A DNA stretch of 64,000 nucleotides from Hymenopus coronatus (Eukaryota; Arthropoda; Insecta; Mantodea; Hymenopodidae). Location: NCBI GenBank assembly GCA_030762935.1, contig CM060899.1, positions 18,504,501 to 18,568,500 of the forward strand. Reading direction: 5' to 3'. The notes under the pieces are model-generated. The model did no database searches. It worked only from the letters and a program-made list of their open reading frames with translations, and was not told the DNA's origin. Shown here piece by piece: positions 11,019 to 22,090 of this stretch (its first letter is position 1; every line of letters begins with the position of its first letter). Both the position numbers and the translations under genes were made by a program.

Positions 11019-11198
11019 GCTTTGGCCTAGAATATAACTTTGTTTACCTCCTACTTTCAAGGAAGCAAGTAATAAGTAAATTTTGATACTATTTATCTTG
11101 ATTAGCATGATATGGATAAAAAATAGTGAATAAAATATGAATAGTTTGTTTGCAGATCAGGCAGAAAATCATGTGAATGTAACACATTAGATTTTTTC
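11019..11198 (-). mobile_element. CA-core element, hairpin-side part of the interrupted copy
   Basis: It resumes at GAACTATCGCTTTGGCC and ends with CAGAAAATCATGTGAATGTAACACATTAGATTTTTT. It pairs with the part ending near 10515. Confidence 0.75.
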
Positions 11199-11763
11199 AT
11201 AAGAAATAAAAACATTTTTGCATTCGCTGAAACCAGAACTTGAAGCGATAATACCATCCTTCCTGAAACACTTCATACAGAGATGTAGAGAAATTCATGT
11301 GAATGGAACACGGCAAATGTTTCTTAACAGGATGAGAGGAATCAGAAGGTCCTTGGAGTAACAAATCGACAGTAGAACGGCGGGAATCAGCATGGCATTT
11401 TAAAGGGCTTCAGGTGATGGATCGTCTTTCCTGGGTGACATTTTGTCATCAGAGGTAAAGTGATTGATTAGAGGACCAGCGTTCTTATCTCTTACAAAAC
11501 GTCTCTCGGCTATACCATTAGAAAAGCATTTGCATAGTTAAGAGATCTTGCTCTTCTGACCCGGAGTATACAACGCTACGAGAGTACTTGATGGCGGTAT
11601 ATGTAACCCTTACTTTCAATATCTCTCTTGTCCACCCAACTGAAACCACAAAATTCTGGAGTGCCAGATGTGATTATGGACTCTAGGGTCGAAACTTCTC
11701 TTTCAGAATGATTCCCTATTAGTTTTAGAGTGTGAATATATGTATGTTTATGTGTGTAATTTA
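11199..11763. other. Low-copy region with one CA-core hairpin scrap
   Basis: An isolated hairpin end (GATGTAGAGAAATTCATGTG) lies at about 11280-11320. The rest shows no recognisable coding or repeat structure. Confidence 0.45.
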
Positions 11764-12402
11764 GAGGTCCATTTTTTCTCAACCTCCGATAGGCTATAAA
11801 TAAAAAGCTAGTTCATAGAAAACAATTAAAGTTTTGTACACTTATGGTTACTTTTCAACATAATCACCGAAAAGATTGAGACATTTATCGTACCTGTGCA
11901 CGAGTTTTGCAATACCCGCTTCAAAAATGTTGCCGCCAATGATTTCAAATGAGATCTTCGTTGGTTTGAAAGTGCTGCCCTCCTAGCCACGTCTTCAGTT
12001 CAGGGAAAAGGTGAAAGTCGCTGGGTGCCAGGTCAGAACTGTACAGCCGATGATCGAAAATGTCCCATTGAAATTGTTCAAGGGTTGTGCCAGCAGTGTG
12101 TGAACGAGCGTTGTCATGGATCAACACAATTCCTGAAGTCAGCATTCTTCTTCATTTGTTTGGAATGGCTTCCGCAAACGTCTTCAAAATAACGACAGTG
12201 GTGATTTGAAATCACAGGCGGCAACATTTTTTGAAGCGGGTATTGCAAAGTGTATGCACAGGTAGGATAAATGTCTCAATCTTTTCGGTGATTATGTTGA
12301 AAAGTAACCATAAGTGTACAAAACGTTTAGTAATAAAATAATTGTTTTCTATGAATTTGTCTTTTATTTGTAGTCTATCGGAGGTTGAAAAAAAGGCCCT
12401 TG
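11764..12402. mobile_element. Foldback mariner: two 3' ends in inverted orientation
   Basis: TA flanks are at 11762-11763 and 12403-12404. The left arm, 11764 to about 11960, and the right arm, about 12205-12402, are inverted copies of the same mariner 3' region. Both encode FEAGIAK...DKCLNLFGDYVEK, on opposite strands, followed by the same 3' UTR and terminal repeat (AACCTCCGATAG). Between them the minus strand keeps LIHDNARSHTA and DLAPSDFHLFPELKTWLGG (12145-11945), the second and third Asp motifs. A normal mariner has one 5' and one 3' end, so this is a rearranged, non-coding derivative. Confidence 0.88.
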
Positions 12403-12404
12403 TA

Positions 12405-13334
12405 TTAATTCTGAATTATTGTAGAAAATATAGCTTCTTTTTTATTTACTCCATTTATTTAACGCAATTTTAATACTTTGGTCATTTTTCCACGGCTCTA
12501 TTCATGATAATATTTGATTGATATATGGTGAAGAATAGTCTTCTTGTTATTTTCCCCCATACGCGAGGAGAGAGAGTCGTAGACCCACATCTTGGCAAGA
12601 TGTAGGGGCACGGAGGAATGGCGGGAAAAATATTTACAGCGATTCCTTACCACCGCGAATGTAGAGCTAAAAGCATGTTGGACACTACTGGCAGGCACGG
12701 AAGAGTGGACGGGCTAGGTAAATTTATACTTAAGGAAATACATCTGAGATCTGAGAAGGCTGACAATAGTGAAGAGGGACGGGGGTGCAATAAGAATAGC
12801 TAAACTAATTATAATGTTTTACTTACATATATTTTATGTGGTACTTATATCGTTGTGTTGTGATATTATATATTATGTGTATGTACTTCTTTTAAGTGTA
12901 TTTTTCTGTTATAATAGGCTGCATTAATGCACCTGAATAAGGTGTACTATGTGTTGTAAATTTAAATTTAGTGTCGTTTTTACTCTTTTAATTCTATGTT
13001 GTTGTTGGTTTAATATTGCTTACTATTTTCTGTATTGTAAAAGCATATACAGTCTGTGGACGCTTTTGACTGATGAAGCTCAACGTATGCTACTGTTATG
13101 TCAATAAATGCAGTCATTCATTGTTATTTTTCCCCGTACCCGTACCACACTTTCACTTAGCGCTAAGCAGATGGCGCTAGAGTGCCATCTAATCTGACTG
13201 AATTTAACCATCTGTACTCAGACGGATACACCCAGGCTTCAAAGTCTCATGCTTTACTACTTTGTAAGCAGATAGCCTTGGGATGCCGTTCGCTCTAGCG
13301 TAATCTTTGACAGAGTAATCCCAGTTAACATTTA
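12405..13334. other. Low-copy region, nothing firmly recognised
   Basis: Two partly similar sequences, TTATTTTCCCCCATACGCG (about 12547) and TTATTTTTCCCCGTACCCG (about 13122), bracket about 580 bases. A possible element 3' end (TGTCAATAAATGCAGTCATTCATTG) lies just before the second. No coding call. Confidence 0.35.
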
Positions 13335-14076
13335 TTACATTGCACTCCACCAAAAAATTCGATACCGAGATTTCACCGGAAATATATGTTTTAGGGTCCC
13401 CTGTATCCGTGTGTGGGTGTGTGTCCGTGTGCTTGTGAACACGATAACTCAAAAACGAAAAGTAGCTAAAATACCAAACTTGGTATTTAAGTTCAGTATC
13501 TTCCAGGGATGCGACACGAAGATTTTGAGAAAAATCCCCCCACCCCAAACTACTCTTTACATGGAACTTTTTTTCGAAAAATTTTATTTTCTTAAAAATA
13601 GCTCTAACGATTTTGATTAAAATATTGTATATTAAGGATATTTACCTGACAAATAAAATGTATATTTTGAATTTTCTGGGTATAGCCTCTGAAGACTACT
13701 TTATTCTGGATGAATTTTTCATAACTATTAAACCGTAAGAGATGGACAAAAACTTAACCCACAAAAAATGTAGAGCACGTTAAAAACACACAATTTATGT
13801 TATATACATTTTTTTCGTGGAGTTGATCGTTTTTGAGATATTCTTTTTTCTTGGTTTCAGCTTTGAAAAACTTATACTCTTCTGATACAGGAATTTGTCA
13901 ACTCCTGTCCAAAAGGAACATCAGTCACATAGCAGCCAGCTTTTGGCTTTCACTTTAACCTATGGTACTCCCTTATTTCGCTTCTACTTACAATAAAACA
14001 AGATAAGCTTATTAACAATAATTTGTTACATAGCTATAGAGAAAGTCATGTGAATAGAACACATCAGATTTTTTTT
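13335..14076 (-). mobile_element. CA-core element, subtype A, palindrome missing
   Basis: It begins at CATTGCACTCCACC just inside the palindrome. A short GT core lies at 13408-13432. It continues to a complete hairpin end (AAGTCATGTGAATAGAACAC) and a T-run at 14075. Confidence 0.87.
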
Positions 14077-14099
14077 CAATTGTGTTATTGTTTAGACTG

Positions 14100-14240
14100 A
14101 AGATGGAACTTTGGATCGTGGTATGAAATATCGAATCCGGCATTTATCTTGAAGATAGAGAGAAATCACGAAAGAACACCTCGGCCAGATTTAAACCCAG
14201 ACCCTTACGCTTGCGGACCACCATCCCACTCGATTATTAT
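14100..14240 (-). mobile_element. tRNA-derived SINE remnant
   Basis: The minus strand has an A-box-like GTGGGATGGTGG and a B-box-like GGTTTAAATCTGG. These are followed by TTCTTTCGTGATTTCTCTC, also found in the SINE at 19038-19300. It is degraded, with no clear target duplication. Confidence 0.6.
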
Positions 14241-14639
14241 TTTCTGTACTCTCATAAACTATTGTTTTTTCAAAATGTAATATTTTATGCTAGTGGAGAG
14301 TGATAGACCTTCTTGGTATGGCTTCTTTTGGAATGAAAGTAAAGCCGTTAGTGTCTTGTAAACTTTATTTTGATGCAAAAGGTCACCGAGCACAATTTCA
14401 GCATTTACACGTCCGAAGGTCGTGATTTCGTCCAATAGTGTCTTATGAGCTTTGAACTGATCACTTATCACTATTTGCGCATACTCGCGAACCAGTACGA
14501 GGCGGTAAATGTCAATCTGCGACTTTGTTTAAAACAAAATAGAAGAACAAAGTTCAAAGTGTAAAAAGTGGATTTATTTTTCCACAAAATATTTTTGTTC
14601 TAAAAACCATAATTGATGATAATTTGAGAAATAACGGAG
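14241..14639. other. Mixed remnants
   Basis: Positions 14315-14355 match the body of the SINE at 44988-45273 (GAAAGTAAAGCCGTTAGTG). The rest is unrecognised. Confidence 0.4.
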
Positions 14640-14790
14640 GTTAGATATACTCCGTGTTTCTAGATTTTAAAATGGCGTTTCATACTGTGAAACTTAGGGC
14701 GTAAAGGTCTTTCCGAAAAAATGATTAGAGCACTCAAGGCAATGTATAAAGCACTCGCATTTAAAAATGGTTACGTGTACGGTCAGCAAG
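14640..14790 (+). pseudogene. Non-LTR reverse transcriptase fragment
   Basis: One frame reads FLDFKMAFHTV, matching the FxDFKKAFDxV palm motif with the first catalytic Asp. The next frame gives PKKMIRALKAMYKALAF, matching the sequence that follows this motif in RTE/CR1-like elements. It is split by frameshifts and stops. It may belong to the same element type as the fragments at 44.5 and 47.1 kb. Confidence 0.6.
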
Positions 14791-14794
14791 AAAA

Positions 14795-14870
14795 GTGACA
14801 GCAAGGAAGAGACGCTGAGAACCACAGCAGTTAAAGAGCGTCCTTAAATAACACGACATTTCCATTTTTT
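14795..14870 (+). mobile_element. SINE tail fragment
   Basis: GAGACGCTGAGAACCACAGC and AAAGAGCGTCCTTAAATAAC match the 3' end of the SINE at 44988-45273, including the beginning of its CATTTC tail. Confidence 0.65.
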
Positions 14871-14874
14871 GGTG

Positions 14875-15358
14875 GAGATTGTCTTATTTGAAACCAATAT
14901 TTGAATTTAATGCACTGAAAAGATAGGATTTTGTTTGTTTAGAAACAAAGTAGAGGGCTAGTAGCACAAACCAGTGGTACCAATATCTCAATTTCGCAAA
15001 AAAGTGGAGATTACACTTTTTGATACTAATGACCACATTATAAACAAATAAATGTAAAGAGGACCCACAACTACTTGACTCTATTCAACTCATCAGCGCC
15101 ACACGCTTTACAACATTTTAAGCTGGATAGTGTACTTAATTTTAGTATTACTTTTGAGTGACAAATTTGCAACTTTATGAGAAGAGTTAATTTTGACGTA
15201 TTATGTGCAGTACGTTGAACACAGGCTATCCGCCCGCACAGATCCTGGCAGCACTGGACAGGTAATAAACTGATATCATGTAGCGTAGCAACGTGAGTCA
15301 AAATGTAACTATTTTCTTTACGTGCCTTTCTAGCTATTTTGGTTCAACATTTTCAGTT
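14875..15358. other. Low-copy region, nothing recognised
   Basis: No CA-core block, inverted repeat or coding match was seen. The open frame at 15071-15301 (minus) has no recognisable domain. Confidence 0.4.
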
Positions 15359-15433
15359 CTTACTTTCTCTACACGTATTATGTACAAACTGTATAGAGAA
15401 GGAAATAAACGCTTTAGGTTCCGCTGTATACTA
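15359..15433 (-). mobile_element. CA-core palindrome-end scrap
   Basis: TTACTTTCTCTACACGTATT and a degraded palindrome are followed by about 30 bases of right body, which then breaks into a + copy. Confidence 0.75.
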
Positions 15434-16257
15434 AAATATCTGATGTGTTTCATTCTCATGACTTTCTCTACATCTCTGCAATAAGTTAATGTTAAACATA
15501 TTATGCTTCTTTTTACTTCAGCCTAATAGAGAAAAAAATAGCAGAAATAGTCTTATTACTTGTTTCCATGAAAGTAGAACGCAAATAAGGGAGTAGTATA
15601 CGTTAAAGTGTTAGTCAAAATCTGGTTGCTATGTGACTGAAGTTCCTTTGTATCTATGGACAGCTGTTGACAAATTCCCGTATGAGAAAAGCTTTTAAGG
15701 CTGAAACCAAAAACAAGGAATATCTCAAAAACGATCCACTTCACGAGAAAAATGCATGTAACATAATTTCTGTGTTTTAACGTGCTCTACATTTTCTGTC
15801 AAGTAAGTTTTCGTCTATCGCTTACGGTTTGCCGGTTATAAAGTTTTCCGTAAAAGGCATCCAGAATAAAGCAGTCTTCGGAGGCAATTCCCAGAAAATT
15901 CAAGATATATATTTTATTTGTCAGGTAAATAACTTTAATATACGATATTTTAATCAAAATAGTTAGAGCCATTTTTGAAAATATAAAATCTTTCGAACAT
16001 TTTTCCAAGTAAAGGGTAGTTGGGGGTGAGGCAATTTTCTTCAAAATCTTCGTGTCGCATCATTGGAAGATACCAAACTTAAATACCATGTTTGGTATTT
16101 AACGGCCTTTTCGTTTTTGATCTATGCTGCCCGCAGACACATACACGTACATTTTTCTAAAAATGAATTTTTTTGGATTTAGGGGGTGTCAAAACATATT
16201 ATTTACGTTGAAATCTCGGTATCGAAATTTTACTTATTACGTGTAGAGAAAGTAAAA
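15434..16257 (+). mobile_element. CA-core element, near full length, subtype A
   Basis: Starts AATATCTGATGTGTTTC. The core is nearly absent (ACACATACACG at 16137-16147). The palindrome is lost, but GTGTAGAGAAAGTAA remains at 16240-16254. Confidence 0.87.
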
Positions 16258-16950
16258 AAGGAAAAAAGGTCCGTTTGTGTGTGTGTCCGTGTGTCTATGA
16301 ACACAATAACTCAAAAACGAAAAGGCTGTAAAATACGAAACTTGGTATATAAGTTTAACATTTTCTAGGGATGAAACACAAAGCTTTTGAAGAAAATGTC
16401 CCCATTCCAAACAACTCTTTACATCGAACATTTTTCGAAAATTTTGATTTTCTCAAAAATGGCTCTTACGATTTTGATTAAAATACAGCATACTAAAGAT
16501 ATTTACACGACAAAGAAAATTAATAATATGAATTTTTTGGAAATAGCCTCTGAACTCCTCTTTATTCAGGATGGATTTTGCTGTATTTTTCATAACTATT
16601 AAACCTTAAGAGATAGACAAAAACTTACTATACAAAATATGTAGATCTCGTTGAAACACACAATTTATGTCATTTACATTTTCTTCGTGAATTTGACATT
16701 ATCTTTAGATATTCCTTGTTGTTGGTTTCAGATGTAAAATACTTTAAAGCATTTTACTTACAGGAATTTGTCAACTCCTGGCAATGCAAAGAAACGGATT
16801 TCATCACATGGCAACCAGCATTTAAAACATTTGTCTATCATTTTAGCCTAGTATATTATAAAGTATATAGAACAATAAGATCTTTATCAATAATCTATTA
16901 CAGGAATGTAGAGAGATTCATGTGAGTTGAACACAATATATTTTTTATTT
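16258..16950 (-). mobile_element. CA-core element lacking its palindrome end
   Basis: It abuts the previous copy tail-to-tail and starts in the right body (AAAAAGGTCCG). The GT core at 16275-16296 is short. It ends with GTAGAGAGATTCATGTGAG at about 16910-16948. Confidence 0.85.
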
Positions 16951-17242
16951 TTGTGCAAAAAATTCATCATATATCATCAATTCATCATTAAAATACACAT
17001 TTGCAATATTTGATTTTTCTTGGGCGGATGTAACATATGTTTTAGACGCCATTTTTAAGCGTTATGCTGTATATATGACTCTATTTCAAACTTTAAAGCC
17101 ATTTTTCATAGGTTCAGATGTGTTGTCGTTCTCCCATGTTCAAAAACTATACTTTTCCAGAAAATATAGATATGACTCTGAAAATATTTCCAAAGCACTG
17201 CAGAATGTGTGTAATATTGCTCATAGATTATTTGAGAAAAAA
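16951..17242. other. AT-rich spacer, nothing recognised
   Basis: Low-copy sequence between two CA-core copies, with no coding or repeat match. Confidence 0.4.
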
Positions 17243-18044
17243 AATCTGATGTATTACACTTAGGTGAATTTCTCTAACCGCTCTACAAACAAAAGTCTTA
17301 CAAAAGAGTATTCTTCTTTCTACACAATGCTAATCGAGATAATCGAATGTTCTTATTACTTAGTTCCTTATAAGTAGAAGGGGACTAAAGGAATGCGCTA
17401 TTCTAAAGAGATCGTCAAATGTTTTAAAATCTATGAGATCTCATTGCAAATCGCTTCTTTGCCTGGCCAGGAGTAGGATAAAAGAAAAACACTTCCATCC
17501 CGAGAAAGGTATAAATACTTTATAATTGAAACTAATAACAAGGAATATCTCGGAAACGGTTACTTCCACAACAAAAGCCTACAGATATATGTTGTTTATT
17601 TTGACGAGATCTACATTTTCTGTACAGTAACCTTTCTTCCATCTCTTGCGGTTTAGCAGTTATGCAAACTTCGGCCAAATCCATCCAGAATAAACAAGTC
17701 TGCATAGGCTATTCCAAGAAAATTCAAGATATACATTTTATTTGTAATGTAAATAGCTCTAATATGCGGGATCTTAATCAAAATCGTTGCCCATGTTTTA
17801 GAAATTCAAATTTTTTTGTAATTTTTCCATTTAAAGGGTAGTTTGTGGTGGGGGGATTTTCTTGAAAATCTTCGTGCCACATCTTTTAAAGATACCAAAC
17901 CTAAATACCAGGTTTTGTATTTAACGATCAGTTCTTTTTGGAGCTCTTCGTCAACAGACACACACGGTCTTTTTTTTTGTATTCAGGGGGTCCCAAAACA
18001 TGTATTTACAGCGAAATCTGTATGTCAAATTTTTGGGTGAAATA
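17243..18044 (+). mobile_element. CA-core element, subtype B, palindrome end missing
   Basis: The hairpin end AAAATCTGATGTATTACACT is at 17244. The B-type left body (GCCTGGCCAGGAGTAGG) follows, with a minimal core (ACACACACGG) at 17958. The copy stops at about 18044, before the palindrome. Confidence 0.85.
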
Positions 18045-18153
18045 ATGGGCATAAATATGCTCCTTTTTGCAGTATTTCCGCTTTTTATTGTACATTCCAT
18101 TTTAGGAAACATTAAAACACGATATTTACAAATATATTACAGAATGTAGCTTA

Positions 18154-18922
18154 AAAAAATCTGATGTGTTCCATTCACATGACTTTCTTTACATCTCTGA
18201 AAAAAATTATTGAGTACCATAGGTTAAAGTGATAGTCAAAAGCTGGTTGCTATGTGACTGAAGTTCTTTTGTTTGTATGGACAGGATTTGACAAATTCCG
18301 TATGAGAAAAGTATAAGTTTTGCGAAGCTGAAACCCAAAACAAGGAATATCTAAAAAACGACCAACGCCACGAAAAAAATGTATAAAACATAAATTGTGT
18401 TCTAATGTGCTCCATATTTTTTGTGTGCTAAGTTTTTTTCCATCTATTATTGTTTAGCAGTTATGCAAAATTCCGTAAAATTCATCCAGAACACAGTAGA
18501 TTTCAGACACTATTGCCACAAAATTCAAGATATGCATTTTATTTGTCAGATAAATATCTTTAATATTTGACATTTTAATCAAAGTCGTTAGAGCCATTTT
18601 TGAGAAAATCAAAATTTTCGAAAAATGTTCCATGTAAATGGTAGTTGGGGTTGGGGAGATTTTCTTGAAAATCTTCGTGTCGCATCCTTGGAAAATATCA
18701 AACTTAAATACCAAGTTTGGTATTTAATGTCTTTTCGTTTTCGAGCTATGCTGTCTAAAGACACACAGACACACATATACGGACCTTTTTCCAAAAATGC
18801 CTTTTTGGATTCAAGGGGACCCAAATCATGTTATCCGGTGAAATCTCGGTATCGAATTTTTGCGTGGAACGTGGTACCTTATCTATACACTATGTACATA
18901 GTACGTGTAGAGAAAGTAAAAA
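18154..18922 (+). mobile_element. CA-core element, full length, subtype A
   Basis: The hairpin end (AAATCTGATGTGTTCCATTC) and palindrome end (ACTATGTACATAGTACGTG) are both intact. Part of the left body is deleted after 18212. It is followed head-to-tail by another copy. Confidence 0.9.
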
Positions 18923-19874
18923 ATCTGTTGTGTTGCATACACATGACCTCCAGCTGTTCCACAAACAAAATTTCCATACAGAAGATGTTCTTTTGTCTAC
19001 TTCATGCTAATCAAGATATATTGCCATAATTGGTCTTTTTTTTTGTTTGTTTTGTTTTTTTTTTTTCTTTTGTAATTTAAGGTCCGTTAACTGGTTGGTC
19101 ATATTGGACGATGAATGAAGTTGGTGAAATGATGCTCAAATGATCTCGGGGTCCATGAAGCTTAAAGTTACTCGACATTCCAGGATAAGGGAAAACCACG
19201 AAAGAAACCTTATCCGGGTAACTCACCCTAAGCGAGATTCGAACTCACGACCTGTAGAATACGAAGTAGATACGCTACCACCACACTACCCAGGCGGGCT
19301 ATAATTGATCTTATTACTTGTTTTCTTGGAAATCAAAGTGAAATAATGGAATGCATTACGTTAAATCGGTAGTCAAATACTTTAAAAGCTATCGCTATGT
19401 AAAGCAATTGAAATTCGGGTAATTCTACAAGAAATGTATATTACATAAATTGCATATTTTGTTACGACTTGTCAGTTACAGATAATTCTTCCGGAATAAA
19501 AGAGTCTTCAGAATTTATTCCCAGAAAATTTAAGATATATTTGTTTCTCATGAAAATATTTTAAACACGTGGCATTTTAAACCACATCGTTAGTCCCTTT
19601 TGAGGAAATAAACCTTTTCGAAAATTATTTCTTGTAGAGGTTAGTATATGTATAGCATGCTTGGAAAATACTGAACTTAAATACTATGTATGTTATCCAA
19701 ATGAACTTCTGTTTTTGAGCTCTGCTGGCCACAGACACACATGGTCATTTCTCTAAAAAAAATTATACTTTTTTATTAATAGGGCCTCAAAACGTGTAAT
19801 TAAGAGAAATATTGGTCTGTAATTTTTAATGTAATGCAATACCCTCGCTATTTACTATGTATACTGTACATAGG
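18923..19874 (+). mobile_element. CA-core element, strongly diverged, split by a SINE
   Basis: It starts AAAATCTGTTGTGTTGC directly after the previous copy and ends in a degraded palindrome near 19850-19872. A SINE interrupts it at 19038-19300. This is the most diverged copy I saw. Confidence 0.8.
19038..19300 (-). mobile_element. tRNA-derived SINE with target-site duplication
   Basis: Flanking ATAATTGGTCTT (19026-19037) and ATAATTGATCTT (19301-19312) form a 12-bp target duplication with one mismatch, and the host CA-core copy continues across it. On the minus strand the head has an A-box (GTGTGGTGGTAGCG) and a B-box (GAGTTCGAATCTCG), then a TTTCTTTCGTGGTTTTCCC body and an A-rich tail (the T-rich run from 19038). 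Moved by LINE machinery; encodes nothing. Confidence 0.88.
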
Positions 19875-20212
19875 TGTTAGATACATTTAGCTGAGTATCT
19901 GCGAGTGAAGGTAGATTATGATTTTGGTAAACTAAATTAATTAACCTCTAACTATAATACCTTACAAAAATCACTTTTAAGCAGTGATATAACGCGTTTT
20001 GAAGATTGTGTTTTGTTTAACATAGTGGTGACAGCAGTGACGTTTCACTCAAGTTTAAACGCAGCTTGGAACTTCACTCTCGCAAGTGACATTGACAGCA
20101 GACAGGCGATGTCGCCTGGGAAACAAGTGAAAGAGGCTTTCCACAACGCATCAGCTCCACTCGAGTTGCTTTAATAAAAATGGACGTCTTAAGTGAGTAG
20201 CAGGCTACACTT
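19875..20212 (+). mobile_element. Possible LTR-retrotransposon end (LTR plus leader)
   Basis: A segment from TGTTAGATAC (19875) to GTTTAACA (20022) has the TGTTA...TAACA form of an LTR. It is followed after three bases by TGGTGACAGCAGTGACG, which resembles primer-binding sites of insect gypsy-type elements. No second LTR or coding region is present. The first 15 bases could instead be the decayed end of the CA-core copy, so the call is tentative. Confidence 0.3.
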
Positions 20213-20630
20213 TTCAGCAAAAAGAGATTTCAGTACTTTCTCCACACGTACTGTGTACATAATGTATAAAAATTCGATACCGAGATTTCACCGGAAATAC
20301 ATGTTTTGGGTCCCCCTGAATCCAAAAGAAACCATTTTACAACAGGTACGTGTGTGTTTGTCTGTCTGTGTGTACCTGTGGGTAGCATAACTCAAAAACG
20401 AAAAGTCCGTTAAACACCAAACTTGGAATTTAAGTTGAGTATCTTCTCGTTTCTCGTTTGTTTACTCATTGACAAACTAAGAGATTAGAATTTCAATTGT
20501 TTTACATAGCGACCGGCTTTTAAAGGATGAGATTATTACTTTAGCGTGCACATTTCCCTTGTACTTAAAAGGAAGCTAGTAATAAGACTAATTATGCTTA
20601 TGTTTATCTTCATTTGGTAAATAAATATTA
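20213..20630 (-). mobile_element. CA-core element with large internal deletion
   Basis: The palindrome end is at 20214-20270 and the GT core at 20346-20375. It then jumps at about 20447 from the middle body into the left body (GAAGCTAGTAATAAGAC). Confidence 0.8.
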
Positions 20631-20698
20631 CCAGAATTTGTGCTATTACTTCTTGTGAGCAAAAGGGCAATATGGCGCTAGTCAGATAGCGTTATTTT

Positions 20699-21561
20699 AA
20701 TTGTTACTTTCTCTATACGTACTATGTAAGGTATTGTATTGCACCCAAAAATTCGATACCGAGATTTTACCGGAAATACATGTTTTGAGACCTCCTGAAT
20801 CCAATAAAACCATTTTTAGAAAAATGTCCGTGTGTGTGTGTCTGTCTGTCTATCTGTCTGTCTGTCTGTTTGTGTCTGTGGACAGCATAAATCAAAAACA
20901 AAAAGTCCGTAAATTTTTGTATCTTCCAAGGATGCGATACGAACATTTTCAAGATAATCCCTCATTCCCAACTACCCTTTACATGGAACTTTTTTCGAAA
21001 ATTTTTATTTTCTCAAAAATGGCTCTAACGATTTTGATTAAAATGTCGTATATTAAAGGTATTTACCTGACTAATAAAATGTATATTGTGAATTTTCTAG
21101 GAATAGCCCCTGAAGACTACTTTATTCTGAGTGAATTTTACGGAATTTTTCATAACTGCTAAACCGTAAGAGACAGACAAAAACTTACAACACAAAAAAT
21201 GTACAGCACATTAAAACACACAATTTATTTTTTATACTTTTTTTGTGGAGTTGGTGGTTTTTGAGATATTCCTTGTTTTTGGTTTCAGCTATAAAAAACA
21301 TACTTTTCTCATACAGGACTTTGTGAACTCGTGTCCATATAAACAAAGGAACTGCAGTCACATAGCAACCAACTTTTGACTATCACTTTAATCTATGATA
21401 CTCCCTTATTTCACTTCTACTTACAAGGAAGCAGGTAATAAGACTATTTCTACTAATTTTTTCTCGATTAGCAGGAAGTAAATAGAAGCATAAGTTTTTT
21501 AAAAATAATCTATTGCAGAGATGTAGAGAAAGTCATGTGAATGGAACACATCAGATTTTTT
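20699..21561 (-). mobile_element. CA-core element, full length, subtype A
   Basis: Starts TTGTTACTTTCTCTATACG. The palindrome has lost its second arm. The core is a GT/TGTC mixture at 20828-20876. It ends in a perfect hairpin end and T-run at 21530-21561. Confidence 0.9.
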
Positions 21562-21800
21562 GTTTCATACAAGCCGTGTGCAGGACAGGAGCTGATTAGA
21601 TATAGTCAGACTGAAAAATTCAATGCTATAGCCGGGTCTTGAACCACGTGTCTCCCAGTCTCTAGCCGACTGCTCTAGCACTGAACTACCACGCCGGCAT
21701 GACGTTAAATCCTCAGCTGATCGCATGTTTCCGGTAAACCAAAAGGTGATTTCAAATTATTTTGAGATTACATACCCCCAATGGCGACTTACAAAGTCAT
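21562..21800 (-). mobile_element. tRNA-derived SINE, first of a duplicated pair
   Basis: On the minus strand, GGCGTGGTAGTTCAGTGCTA (A-box region) and GTGGTTCAAGACCCGG (B-box) form a tRNA-like head at about 21700-21635. Flanking sequence to 21800 (AAATTATTTTGAGATTACAT) recurs after the second copy, so a larger unit was duplicated. Confidence 0.7.
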
Positions 21801-21839
21801 AAGTCCCAGAATTCATAGTACAACCAAATATTAGGGTCA

Positions 21840-22090
21840 ATTAGCGTTAATTTAGCTGTTTTCACACAAGCCGTGTGAAGGACAGGAGTTGGATGGATAG
21901 ATTCGCACTGAAAACCGCAATACCACTGCCAGGATTTAAATTACGGATCTCCTGGCCTCTAGCCGGCTTTCTACCATCATCTACCATGCCAACATACCGG
22001 CATGACATTAAGTTTGTCAACTGACTCGCATGTTTCCCAGTAAACCACGGTAATCTTAAATTATTTTGAGATGACATACCCCAATGGGAC
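21840..22090 (-). mobile_element. tRNA-derived SINE, second of a duplicated pair
   Basis: It shares CACAAGCCGTGTG.AGGACAG at its left and AAATTATTTTGAGATGACAT at its right with the segment 285 bp upstream. The tRNA-like head is more degraded. The pair looks like an old tandem duplication rather than two insertions. Confidence 0.7.

Noticed and set aside
20701..21162. 153-codon frame beginning at a CA-core palindrome end
   Set aside because: Repeat sequence. The Val-Cys stretch is the GT core in translation.
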